Both the position numbers and the translations under genes were made by a program. Below, one piece after another: positions 23,750-33,907 of a stretch of DNA of 64,000 nucleotides (position 1 is its first letter; each line of letters starts with the position of its first letter). The notes under the pieces were generated by a model, which did no database searches, was not told the origin of the DNA, and saw nothing but the letters and a program-made list of their open reading frames with translations. This DNA comes from Phoenix dactylifera (taxonomy: Eukaryota > Streptophyta > Magnoliopsida > Arecales > Arecaceae): NCBI RefSeq assembly GCF_009389715.1, contig NC_052404.1, forward strand, positions 8,516,745 through 8,580,744, given 5' to 3'.

Positions 23750-23870
23750 GGGGGGGGTTTGGGGGGTGTAGAGAGCAATTTAGGTGAGGGGGTGGGAAGG
23801 GTGGGGGGTAATTTAGGAATTTTTAATTTTTTAGGGGTGTCCTTAGCAAATGGGGGGGTGTAGAGAGTAT
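23750..23870. repeat. Subterminal echoes of the MULE inverted repeat
   Basis: GGGGTGTCCTTAGCAAATGG with GGGTGTAGAGAGTATTT at 23833-23870, and GGGGGTGTAGAGAGCAATTT at about 23761-23782, are close variants of the right terminal sequence (GGGTGTCCTGAGCAATAG then GGGTGTATATAGAA at 23894-23927). The terminal sequence therefore appears up to three times in the last 190 bp. Confidence 0.65.
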
Positions 23871-24200
23871 TTAATTTTTTTAAATTTTTGGGGGGTGTCC
23901 TGAGCAATAGGGGGGGTGTATATAGAACCACCCGGTGGGAATCACTTCTTTTTTATTTTTTTTCCTAAAAGACCCTTCAGCATTAAAGAAGCATTAAAGA
24001 CCTAATTTTTATTAAGGGCATAATAAGAATTATACATAATTTTTACAGGAAAATGGATGGTCAACTAAACATAAGCACTTTGGAAATTTGTCACTTTCTC
24101 ATGGTCAACCAAACATGCCAAAAGTACTTTCCTAGGTATCCTCTTCCTAGGAATATGATTCCTATGGAGGAAAAATATTTCCTGCGAACCAAACGAGCCC

Positions 24201-26179
24201 TATAATCTCGGTTCCAAATGAGACTTTCAAATGTTATCTTGGATTTTACTTCCCCAAGCATGAAAGCATGATGGTCAGGGCTTCTTGTTTAAAATTTGTT
24301 CTATCATAAATTTGTTCCCTTTATCTGATGTTTATTTATGTGCCTACTTTTTCCACTGCAATTTATGATAGCTTGTGAGGGAGGAACTACTGTGTTGTGA
24401 TGTCCATTTCATTTAGGGGGCCTATCTCCATCCATGAGTCCCCTGAAAACATGGACCTTTTCAGTGTCCAGGGATGCCGTGGCTGCCAAGGAATAGGCAA
24501 AGGTCAGCTATGAAGAATTAAGTATTCCTGACAGCATTTATTTAGATATTTATTTCTAACAAGGGAGAAAAGCCTTTGATCCAAGATGAATGTTTTCTCA
24601 TGCCTTTCATGACAGGGATTCATAGGACCCACAGCAAAGTTGTCCAAAAGGTGAGGTTCTTATTATTTCTGCAAGAGGTACACCGGTTACATGAACAAAT
24701 CTCTTGCTGTAAAGGGAACAAAGGTATGATAATAGGAGAGTATAAGCAAGCATCTTTAAAGCTCAATGCAAGTAATTGGGTTGAGTCTGGATAAGGGTTG
24801 GATAAGAGACTTAGCATGGTAAAAATCCATTTAAATCAGCTTTATAGATGTCTCTTGTTAAACCCATTTTGTTTCTGAAATGATTAAAAACTATCCTCAT
24901 TTACCGCTTTAGTGCAGAAAATAATGCACATTTTCATCTTTTATCCCAAGGATAAGTATTATTTCAATAATCAACTATAGTGTTGCCGCCAGAATCCGGC
25001 TTATCCCAGGCGCCGAGCGAGAGAGATGCTGAAATACTAGGCAACGAACTCTTCCAGTCATGCAAGGCTACAATTCGGAACAATGAACTGCCATCGGAGT
25101 CTTGGCCGCAACCAGCCCTCTTGCCGGAGTGTGACTGACGGAAAACCCTCCAATGCCTAAGTTAGGATGTTCAGAAAATAGAGGAGGTTCTTGATGGTTT
25201 ATTAGGATCTGTGAGCACTTACTTGAAAGGTCCTCTGAGAGTAGCTCGCCCCAAAATTCGAGCACATAAATCGAATACCCATTTAGCTGGCGTGATTGCA
25301 AAGGCTGCTCGAGATTTCGACCAATGTGTCGCTAACTATGGAGAGTCTTTAAAATTTGAAATTAGCTGCTCATTTTTGGGCTTGCCACATGGTGGATTTT
25401 AGTTGGTGATCCAAAAGCTTCATGGTGAGCTTTGGTTGGCCGGCCTTTTGTATGAGTTGTGGTCTGTTCCGAGATCTACCACTAGCCTCTCCCCTCCTCC
25501 CCTGCCCTCCCTATAAATAGGATGATAAATCGTTGGTCCAATTACAAAATTTTTTCTTCTCACTTTATCCCAAGGATAAGTATGGATAGTTACAGTAGAT
25601 CCAAAGAATAGATATGAACGCAAGCTGTGAAATAAGGCATTCAATAATGAGACAGCAACCGTGGAGGCATGAGAGGACTGTGGTGGTTGGGACAAAAAAT
25701 AATAGAAACAAAATATTTGAGAGAGAGAGGATTTATTTGGTGATAGGCTTCGGTATTTCCTCTACATAATCTTCTCCGTTGGCCCGCTGCAACAGCGTTA
25801 TAGATCTCCATCACATGCTTGATGAGACACGAGTTACATGGTTTTCTTTTCCAAGGTAATTTGAGAAGCCCTTGGTGCAAACATGTCCTTGTTGAACAAC
25901 ATGATAAAGAACAAAAGCATCCATTTCAGCTCAATTTTCAATTATGAATGGAGAGCTGCAGCTAGCTTTCATCAATTAAATGCAGAATTACAAACATTTT
26001 AATCATGAGCCTTAGCATCAACATCGAACTCCATAGTAACAAACGAAACCTAATTTTAAGCTTACATTACATGATAGAAATGCCATCATCCATGTTTTAA
26101 ATCCTCTTACAACGGACGAGAGCTACGTGCCAACCGGCTAATCCATGTCTCATACGCTATAGCCGATGAATTATTTCCC
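24201..26179. other. Intergenic DNA, no gene seen
   Basis: Mixed-composition DNA. The words ATCCCAAGGATAAGTAT at 24943 and 25567 are copies of a small repeat also suggested near 12.2-12.7 kb. Open frames at 24576, 25211 and 25420 show no recognisable domain. Confidence 0.45.
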
Positions 26180-26460
26180 TTTTTTTTTGTGAAAATGGCA
26201 TTTATATTACTCTAACGTGAGTACAACATGTCAAGTCAAAAAAAAAGAAGCAGAAACAGAGGACAGGGTATATCTGCAACACCCATCCATATAAACTCTC
26301 CAGCATGCCAAGCAATAAAGGATGCGACCCAATCCGCCGCACTGTTTGCCTTCCGATATACATGAGCTGCGTGAAAGAAATCTATTCCCTCGACCAATCT
26401 TCAAGTCTCACGAAGCAATGGATGACCGTCACCGGATCGATCTATCCCCCATAACCAATC
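26180..26460 (-). pseudogene. LINE 3' end: RNase H remnant with poly(A) tail
   Basis: On the minus strand a frame from about 26440 reads HPLLRET, a stop, then RLVEGIDFFHAAHVYRKAN, SAADWVASFIAWHAGE and on to LFLLLFF. HVYRKANSAADW is the conserved C-terminal block of plant LINE-encoded RNase H, with its catalytic-region His. The frame then slips at a T run and continues for a few codons. It ends in a T run at 26180-26188 on the plus strand, the poly(A) tail of a minus-strand insertion. The 5' part is missing, as is usual for truncated LINEs. Confidence 0.65.
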
Positions 26461-27071
26461 AATAATTGTAGCAGAACCCTCTCGAGATATATCCTGTCAT
26501 CTTTGTATACATACATTTGTATTATTCTCTACAACTTATATGTATTGTAGACAAGTTAATATTACAGAAGTATGAAATTCATTTTTATAAGCTCATTAAA
26601 ATTCTTTTAATTATTAAAATGGTTTAATATCTGCATCTTCCCCAAATCCTCGGAGATCCATAGGGTTACCACCGATGCATCCCCCTAGGCCTATGCAAGA
26701 AGGATTGAATGCTTTGTCCACTTGAGCATGACTCGTCAAGATCTATTATGATCTTCTTTTCATGACAATTACATCGCATTCGATCCCATCTTATGGTCTC
26801 CCAAGTCCCTAACACCTTTTGTAGCTGTTGCCTTCCCCCTTACTTAAGAGAGAATCATAAGTTCGAAAGCAATCTACCTCTCTAGAATCACCGAGTGAAT
26901 CCACGACTCAATCCATCTGTAGCAATGGGTAGTAAACCGCGTCTTATGAAATTAATAACCACCCTCCTAATGGAATTAGATTCTTATGCTCGAGCATTTA
27001 AATAATGTAAATAAGATAGTAACGACGGTGATAGCAACAGTAATATAAATAACAAGTACACTCTATTTTAC

Positions 27072-27099
27072 CACCTTTATATATATATATATATATATT
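27072..27099. repeat. (TA)n microsatellite
   Basis: Uninterrupted TA repeat of about ten units in AT-rich DNA. Confidence 0.9.
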
Positions 27100-27138
27100 C
27101 AAATTTTGTCAACATCTAGATGATTAAATGAAGATAAC

Positions 27139-27185
27139 CTTTCTCTCTCTCTTCTTTTTTTGAAAAGAGAGAGAGAGAGAGAGTA
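27139..27185. repeat. CT/GA inverted microsatellite hairpin
   Basis: A CTCTCTCTCTTC run, a T-rich spacer, then GAAAAGAGAGAGAGAGAGAG. The arms are complementary and could fold into a stem of about 14 bp. Confidence 0.7.
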
Positions 27186-27256
27186 TGTAAAGTGTTGGGG
27201 CTTCCAAATCTTCGATATTTCGGTTTTCGGAGCAAAACTGTGAATAGCCTGAATTG

Positions 27257-27616
27257 GCATGTGCTACGTGTGGCGTGAGCTGCGAGCCCATGTTGTCGTG
27301 CTCAAGGACAATTCGGCTATAGTTATTGGTTGAATTTAGCAGGGTGTGAAGGAGATGGGCGAGCACTACCCACTATTCAGAGATATCTAGGTTACGATCA
27401 GTGGTGGAATAGCACTGTAGGCAAAGCACGTGTATCGTGAGGCCAATGGGGCAGCAAATTCGGTGGCCTCATATGTGGCTAACTATTCTAGAAAGATCCT
27501 GTGGCTAGAAGAGAGGAGATTATTCAGTGCATGCTGGAACTTTTTATTCTTTGATATTTTTTTGGATGTATTTGTACCTGATTTGTATGAGATAGCTTCA
27601 ACCAAAAAAAAAAAAA
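27257..27616 (+). pseudogene. LINE 3' end: RNase H remnant with poly(A) tail
   Basis: A single frame from about 27257 reads VWRELRAHVVVLKDNSAIVIG, then QGVKEMGEHYPLFRDI, then AKHVYREANGAANSVASYVA, and ends LYEIAST before A13 at 27604-27616. KDNSAIVI and HVYREAN are plant LINE RNase H blocks. The frame has four internal stops (one TGA, three TAG) and no frameshift. Each stop is one transition from Trp or Gln. It lies 0.8 kb from the minus-strand LINE tail with the truncated 5' ends facing each other. Confidence 0.68.
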
Positions 27617-29249
27617 GTGAAGCGAACTCATGGGTTCCCAACAATGAGAATTTGTAATAACAACAACTGCATACTTGTGAGAAAAAAACAAACAGTGATA
27701 TGGCGCAAGGCTGTTGGGGAAATGAACCAACAATGCGATTAGACCCGGATAAGATTCACGCAGTACGAAGACGAAGTTACCACCATATGGCGGTCACGAT
27801 CAGGGACCATCCGACGAGCATCGTATGGCTGACAAGTCACAGTCGACCCACTACAGACTCGGCAACCGACTGACGGGTTCAGCTCATCCACGAGCTGCGC
27901 GGCGTCGATTATGATCTCTACGGTGTGGATGTGTTGGACCACGTGATCGCTGGACTGCGTTGACGTTCTTTAAGGTCGACGAGAACATGTCCAGAGTTAG
28001 ACGCCAAAAAATAGTGATGGACGCACGTGACTTGCCGAAAGACTAGGCCCAACGCAACTGGACAAGAAAGATGCCATCTGAACCGTCCAAACGAAGGTTT
28101 TCCTTTTTTTTCTCTTTTCTTTTTCCGTTTTAGGTAGAGGCAAGCATGACACGTTACCCCTCTCAACCGTAGGGTTCTCTAACGCCGTTCACAATCCATC
28201 AGAGTTGATCAGTCTGATGGCTATAAAGAAAAATTGTTGTTTACTCAGTCCAGCCTTAAACTTTTATTTTTTTTTAAAAAAAATGAGATGATAATTTATA
28301 TTAAAAAAACTCTTTACATGCCAAAAAATATTTACAAACAGTCTCTTGTGTATGGATGTAGCTGTATTTTTTTTAAAAAATCGCTATCCAATACTTGAAT
28401 TTGGAACATTTATACCTGAATAAACACTACCGAAAGAAAACTTATTTATTTATATAAAACTATTTTGGCAAAACATAATATATATTTATATAGTAGTTAG
28501 TATAAAATGTTTGGTCATGAGATTTTAATAACACATCATTTACTCCTACCATGTACCAAGGTCGCTTTTGTTTGATAAAATCCTCGACTTATCTCTTGAA
28601 ATAAAAAATGATCGCTTAAATTAGTGCTATAATAGAAAATAGTAGTAAATAATGATGTTATTCGATCATATCACCATTCTGTTAATAAAAAATTGCCGAA
28701 CAAATTAACACAGAAATTTTGATTTAAAGAGATAATACTTTAATAAAATAAGATTAATTGATTCCCATCCTTCTAATTATAATAACGACCAATTTAGCAG
28801 AATAGCACCTAAATGGTGTGTTCTTTTTTTAAATACCAGTAATGTATATTCAACAGCTGCAACAAAGTTATAGTCTTTTTTAAAAAAAATAAAAGTGGAG
28901 ACTTGGTCGAATATCAGACTAAAAATTGGATTTATTTTATGTTAATTTTTGCATCAACGCTTCGCCTACTTGAAGTGGGCGATTTCGGAGGAATGCTGTA
29001 ATCTAACGACAACTCGTCGAGACCGTCACAATAGCCGTTACAAGAAACCTTGTTTCAACCCGGGAAATTACCGTACAAAGAAACGGCAATGAGCCAGTGA
29101 CAGTTAAAAGAGCGCCGCTCTCAAAACTTTCCTCTGCTCCATTTAATGCTCTCTCCCTCGCCCCTGTCCTTCCTCTCAGTCAGATCTGACCAAAAGAGGG
29201 GGAAAAAAATCTATCTTATGTTAATTTCTGCCTGTCTCCAGTCTTAAAG
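27617..29249. other. Intergenic DNA and upstream region of the BPP-like gene
   Basis: The first 500 bp are GC-richer and unrecognised. Then come AT-rich homopolymer-laden DNA and a proximal promoter/leader from about 28960. No conserved frame was seen. Confidence 0.4.
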
Positions 29250-29282
29250 ATGATGAGGATGCGAGCAAGAGAGCTGGAGTGA
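29250..29282 (+). CDS. Short upstream ORF overlapping the BPP-like start codon
   Basis: ATG at 29250 opens ten codons (MMRMRARELE) ending at TGA 29280-29282. The A of this stop is the A of the main ATG at 29282 (TGATG). If transcription starts upstream of 29250, ribosomes would meet this frame first and reach the main start only by leaky scanning or reinitiation. Whether it lies in the mRNA is not shown by sequence alone. Confidence 0.4.
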   Translation: MMRMRARELE

Positions 29283-32192
29283 TGATGAGTCGGATATCGA
29301 AGGAATATCTTCCAGGCGGGAGGAATGCGGCCGGCGGACCGCAGCATCTCCGGCGAGGGAGGGGGCTCGCCGCCGGAGGGGGGTCGAGGGACGGAGACGA
29401 GAGCTTGGATCTCTTCGCCAGGATCCGCCGGAATTCTTTGATCAGCTCTTCCACCGAATCCAGCAGCCAGAATGGTTTGGATCCATGCTTTCTTCCTTTC
29501 CTCTTCCTGAATCTTTGCTCCGTTCTCTCAGAATCGACAAAATTGTCTTCCAGAATTTCTCTGTCATCAAAATATCATTGTCTTCCACTATAACATTAAA
29601 TCTTGGTTACATTGTTCTATCAAGATTCATTGTCTTCCAGAATTTTCTATAATTCGGGTATGTTCTACTGCAACTGGTCGTGATCATTGGAGCTCGCATT
29701 TTTCTTTAGATTGCTTTGTTTTTTATGGACAAAGATTTTGTTTTTTTTTAGCTGCATTTTTCTCTATATTTTTCCTTTTTTCTTTTTGCTTTTTGAAGTA
29801 TTACGTTGTCATTCGGAACAAAGATTTATTATGCATTTATGTTAGATTGAGATTGAATTATGTTTCAAGCATTTTATTCATATTCCTGCATGACATAATG
29901 AATTATGGTAGTGATGGTGATCGGCTGCAGGACTGCTTGAGACATCGATGGGACCAGCAAAGTTGGCGAGGAGTGGAGCAGACGATCTCTTATCGGCTGA
30001 CATTGGCAAAAGCGATTATGATTGGTAATTAATTTTTTTTAAAAAAAAACAAACCTTTCTTATTAAATAACTCTCGTTTTTTGCTCTCTGGAAATCCAGA
30101 TTTGAAATTTTTGGATTTATACGTAATTGTATCGATTGACAATAATTTGTTTCTTTTTACCAACTTAATGTTAATTTTTTCAAACTGTTTCTTTTTTATA
30201 TGCTGCACTTCATAGATTCATGAGAAAAATTATAAATAAATACATAGATATATTTGTTATAGAGAATCTGGAAGCTAAGCACAAGTTTCATCTGACTTCA
30301 ATGAACAGGCTTCTGACTCCCCCTGGCACTCCTCTCTTCTCTTCTTCAGATGCCAGCGAACATCAACTGTCCTCAACAGCTCCAACGAGCAGTTCCAATG
30401 TCAGATCAGTCTCAACTACCACAAAAGCTTCAAGGGTATGCTTCAACTCCCTCTGTTACCTTGAAGACTTCTATAATTTTGCGATATAACTGTAACAACT
30501 AGTTTACTGCAATATAATTTACATTTAAACTTCAATTTTGTTTCTTATGGGACATGACTTGCTTATACTCAATTTGCGATTCTTAATTGATACCTACTTG
30601 TTAAGTTTCCTTTGGTATGATAAAAATGTATGCTTGTTTATCTAACCAAATCAGGACTCCCTACCTTTAAGAACTGGGATCTCAACATCTCCATTTTCTC
30701 ATGCAGTTATCTGTGTCTCAATCAGAGAATGGGCAATCTACTAGACCAACCAGAAGTAGTTCAGCCACTCGTCCTTCTCTCTTTAGTACAAACTCCCCCA
30801 GCTTTCTCTCTAATAACAATAGAACATCACACCTCAATGCTAGCTCAGCCTCACTCACCTCTAGACCCACAACCCCTGGCAAACGCCCAACCACTGCATC
30901 CACCACAAAGGCAAATCTGGCCCCAGCCTCCCGTCCGGTGCCATTACGTCCATCCACCCCTTCCAAAACTCGAACATCTTCCAGCTCTTCTGGAGATAAA
31001 CCCAGACAATTGCAAAATTCGAGACCCTCTACTCCGACCGGCCGGCCTCATGTTCGTTCTACTAGTTCAGATTCTAGTTCAAGCACTTCAGCAGCTCGTT
31101 CGAATTCCAGGCCATCAACCCCAACACGTCGCAACCCTACTACCCCGGCCCCAGCTCCAACTACCTCGAACTCCAGACCGTCGACTCCGAATCGCCGCAC
31201 CCCAATGCCAGCACCAGCTCCAGCTATGGCTCGCTGCCCTTCTGCCGGTCGGATTCCGACAACAAATAGCAGAAACCCTGCCCCCAGATTACGTCCTAGT
31301 TCACCGGGACCGCGAGCTCGAGTTCCTCCAGCACAGTCGCTAGCTCTCCCAGATTTCCTGCACAAGGTTCAACCAAATCCCAGGACGAAGCTGCCTGAAA
31401 GACCCATTTCTTCTGCCAGCAAGCAGCGACCAGGAGCGCCATTAACAGTTCAGGCAAAACCGAATTTGGAGGCAGCAGCTTCCATGAGCTTGAATCGAGG
31501 CAGGCTCTCACACAATTCACCAAAGGAACGACCATGCAGCAATGGGCAAGATGTCAGGCTACCTGAAATCCATAAGTCTGTTGCATCAGAGAGTGCTGTC
31601 GGGAGACCAACCAAGCCATCTTCATCCACAGAAAGCACTGGTTTCGGAAGGACAATCTCCAAGAAGTCACTTGACATGGCTCTCAGGCATATGGTGAGGC
31701 TCCTTAGATACGCATACTTGGTGAAATCATCAACATTCTAATGCTGAAGCATTCTAATTAATTTGATTCTAGGACATCCGCCCAGGCATGGGGGGCATTC
31801 GTGGGGCCTCTCTCTTCCCCCAGAGCATTCGCCCAACTACTTCAGAAGCCTTGCCTGTTCCCACTGCTGACAAAGCAGCACCTCATGATGATGAAAGAAT
31901 GTCGGACTTGACCGGTAGAGAGGATGGAAATCATAATGGAATGATCTCCAGTGACAGCAATTTGGCCATCTCGGAGGATGGGGAGGCGGTGGTTGGTTCT
32001 GCAGAGAGGGAGTCTGGTGCTGTGAGAGTGAATGAGCTGGATATCTATGAGAGCTCCCGATATGATGCGATTCTGCTCAAAGAGGATTCCAAGAACTTCA
32101 ATTGGCTGCACAGCATCGAAGATAATTGCAACCAGAGCCCTGTGTTCGATCATCGATTCGAGCCACTGCCAGAACCTTTCAGCCTTATTTGA
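29282..32192 (+). CDS. Basic Ser/Pro-rich protein, BPP / At2g40070-like, 5 exons, 606 aa
   Basis: Exons 29282-29474, 29931-30024, 30309-30435, 30707-31693 and 31773-32192 join in frame (phases 1, 2, 0, 0) at GT/AG sites. The N-terminus (MMSRISKEYLPGGRN) holds the conserved DESLDLFARIRRNSL block. Then comes DDLLSADIGKSDYDW, joined across the exon 2/3 boundary to LLTPPGTPLF, a hallmark of this plant family. Exon 4 is a basic low-complexity region rich in Ser, Pro, Thr and Arg, with at least three SRPSTP repeats. The C-terminus ends in the conserved SSRYDAILLKEDSKNFNWLH block. In Arabidopsis, relatives called basic proline-rich proteins associate with cortical microtubules; a like role here is inferred from family. 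No membrane span or signal peptide is present. A second open frame over exon 4 (30630-31343) is a shadow. Confidence 0.9.
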
Positions 32193-33907
32193 GAGATATG
32201 GTTTTGCTGCCCCTGTAATTTTGTAATTGCTGATCTTCTCCTTTTATGTTATTTATGTTTTAAGATTTTCTTCTGAAGATTCAATTCTAGGTGTATTCTT
32301 ATAATTCTATAAATTATTATAGAAGTCTTTTAATGCATTATGCTCATGTTTGATAGATGTTTTAACAGAAGGTGTGCATTTAGTAAACAAGTTTTTTTGA
32401 AAAAGAAAGATGCGAACACATGGCCAACAAAGAGCAAAAAAACTATAGTAAAAGAAAGATTTGAGTCAGTCAATGTGTGTCCAAGTGCGCACTCACTTAT
32501 TTTCCTTTGGTTTTTATAGCTGTGCAAGAACCATGATTTTGAAACATTGCAAACAACTGATCATTATTTCAACGTTGCACAAACTTAACTTTTTAATATC
32601 CTTTGATTGCTGATTCATGATGAACATTATAGCATTTTACATTTATTAAATTTACTTTGTATATAAAAAATGACAAGGTAGATAAATATCAAATATTAGT
32701 AAACTAAATAAAAAAAACTACTAAGATCTTTATGTTCAAGCCATTGCAACAATCAAATCAAAATATTTAACAAACATTGCACTGTTACAATCAAAATAGC
32801 ATATACATAACAGCCTACAAATAACCACTGTTAGGTCATTATTTTTGTTCAAAAATGTACTGTAGGTGCCCTAAAATCCTTTTTTTTAACAAAAAATGCC
32901 TTAAAACTACAATTATAGTCACCATTGTGGTTTGTGACCATTAGTTAAATTACAGTCACCATTGTGGTTTGTCCTTTATTTAATATCATGAGTGGAGCAA
33001 TCTTTACCTAAATTACAATAAACATTGCTGATTCACTCACCAAAATGCAAGATAATGAAAAGTAAACCAACAGAACAGTGATGCCTATTAATTTACTCAG
33101 GGGCAGCACCAGCAGGGCAGCGAAAGAAGGAAAAAAAAGAGACTTTGAATAAAAAAATACTGATTACAGGAATATGAAATTTAAGGATTTTTTTTCTCTG
33201 TGCTCCGATATATGGACTTGAAAAAGGAAAGATGGTCTTCATATTCTGCCCCAGTCAATCAACAATCAACAATCAACAATTGAAGGAGAGAAGAGATTGA
33301 AGGAGATAGCGAGTGCATCATGCTTGGTGCTCTTGCATGGTGTCAACACTTGGCAAACACATGGTAAACTATTGATGGGTACTAAACAAGACTAGTCATA
33401 TAAGTGGTTGCTTTAGCTGGCTAAATTGTTAAGGGTCAATTATCACTAGTTTGCAACAGTTGGTAGCTACTGATTGCTGTTTGATATCCAAAAGTTCCAA
33501 ACACTACAGAGAATATGGACTTGGAGAAATCTGCCTGCAATACCTCAGGAAAACAGAATGATTTACGAATGCATTATTCCTGTTATTCGATCGTGGATCA
33601 CAATGTAGTCATCCAATTCATTTTGATGCCAACAATTTATCAAATTTTTCAAAAGGATGGAGAGTAATGATAAATTATTAAACACTACATCAGATAACAT
33701 TTCTTTCCACTGATGCATCAAATACATTATACATATGGTTTGTGATATCTGGCAACAATATGTATGGTCACGTTATCTGTTTTTTGAAATCATGTACCCA
33801 AATGAGATGATCACTTTATGCATGTAGTCCAACAAAAAATTACAATTCTTAATCAGGAAAAGGCAGAAAACGAATAAGCTAGGTCAATTTGGATACTAAC
33901 TTCACAA
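32193..33907. other. Intergenic DNA between convergent genes
   Basis: It holds the 3' ends of the BPP-like and SufC genes. A 19-bp word, AGTCACCATTGTGGTTTGT, occurs twice, at about 32918 and 32954. An AATCAAC repeat lies at about 33256-33280. No gene seen. Confidence 0.5.

Larger units (their letters stand above)
12910..23933. mobile_element. Non-autonomous Mutator-like element (MULE) with 9-bp TSD, split by a copia element
   Basis: The 9-bp direct repeat GGTGGGAAT occurs at 12901-12909 and 23934-23942. Between the copies lie terminal inverted repeats of about 49 bp. The left is 12910-12958 (GGGAGGTTCTATATACACCC and onward) and the right is 23885-23933 inverted, with two differences, at inner positions 4 and 32. 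A 9-bp target duplication with GG-starting inverted repeats is the Mutator signature. The interior is a non-coding CCT-rich tract plus a short GC-rich piece at 23640-23730. No transposase is present. Without the copia insertion the element is about 1.2 kb. Confidence 0.8.
12740..24200. mobile_element. Outer Tourist/PIF-Harbinger-like MITE, split by nested insertions
   Basis: The left end GGGCTTGTTTGGTTTGCAGG at 12740 is matched, inverted, by the right end at 24200 (minus strand GGGCTCGTTTGGTTCGCAGG). This gives about 24 bp of terminal inverted repeat with two mismatches. Removing the inner element leaves 12740-12909 plus 23943-24200, about 430 bp, a normal MITE size. Both arms carry further inverted words (GAATATGATTCC at about 12858 and 24153). 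TAT flanks both ends, which is not the canonical TWA of PIF/Harbinger, so the superfamily is tentative. Confidence 0.65.

Noticed and set aside
23141..23931. 221- and 111-codon minus-strand frames, one starting inside the MULE terminal repeat
   Set aside because: Compositional artefacts of the same tract; the longest begins with GTG, not ATG.
25068..25880. Cluster of short open frames on both strands
   Set aside because: No conserved motifs, mutually overlapping, no coherent splice structure.
30630..31343. 237-codon Pro/Leu/His-rich frame over exon 4 of the BPP-like gene
   Set aside because: A +1 shadow of a Ser/Pro-rich coding exon; the other frame joins correctly to conserved flanking exons.
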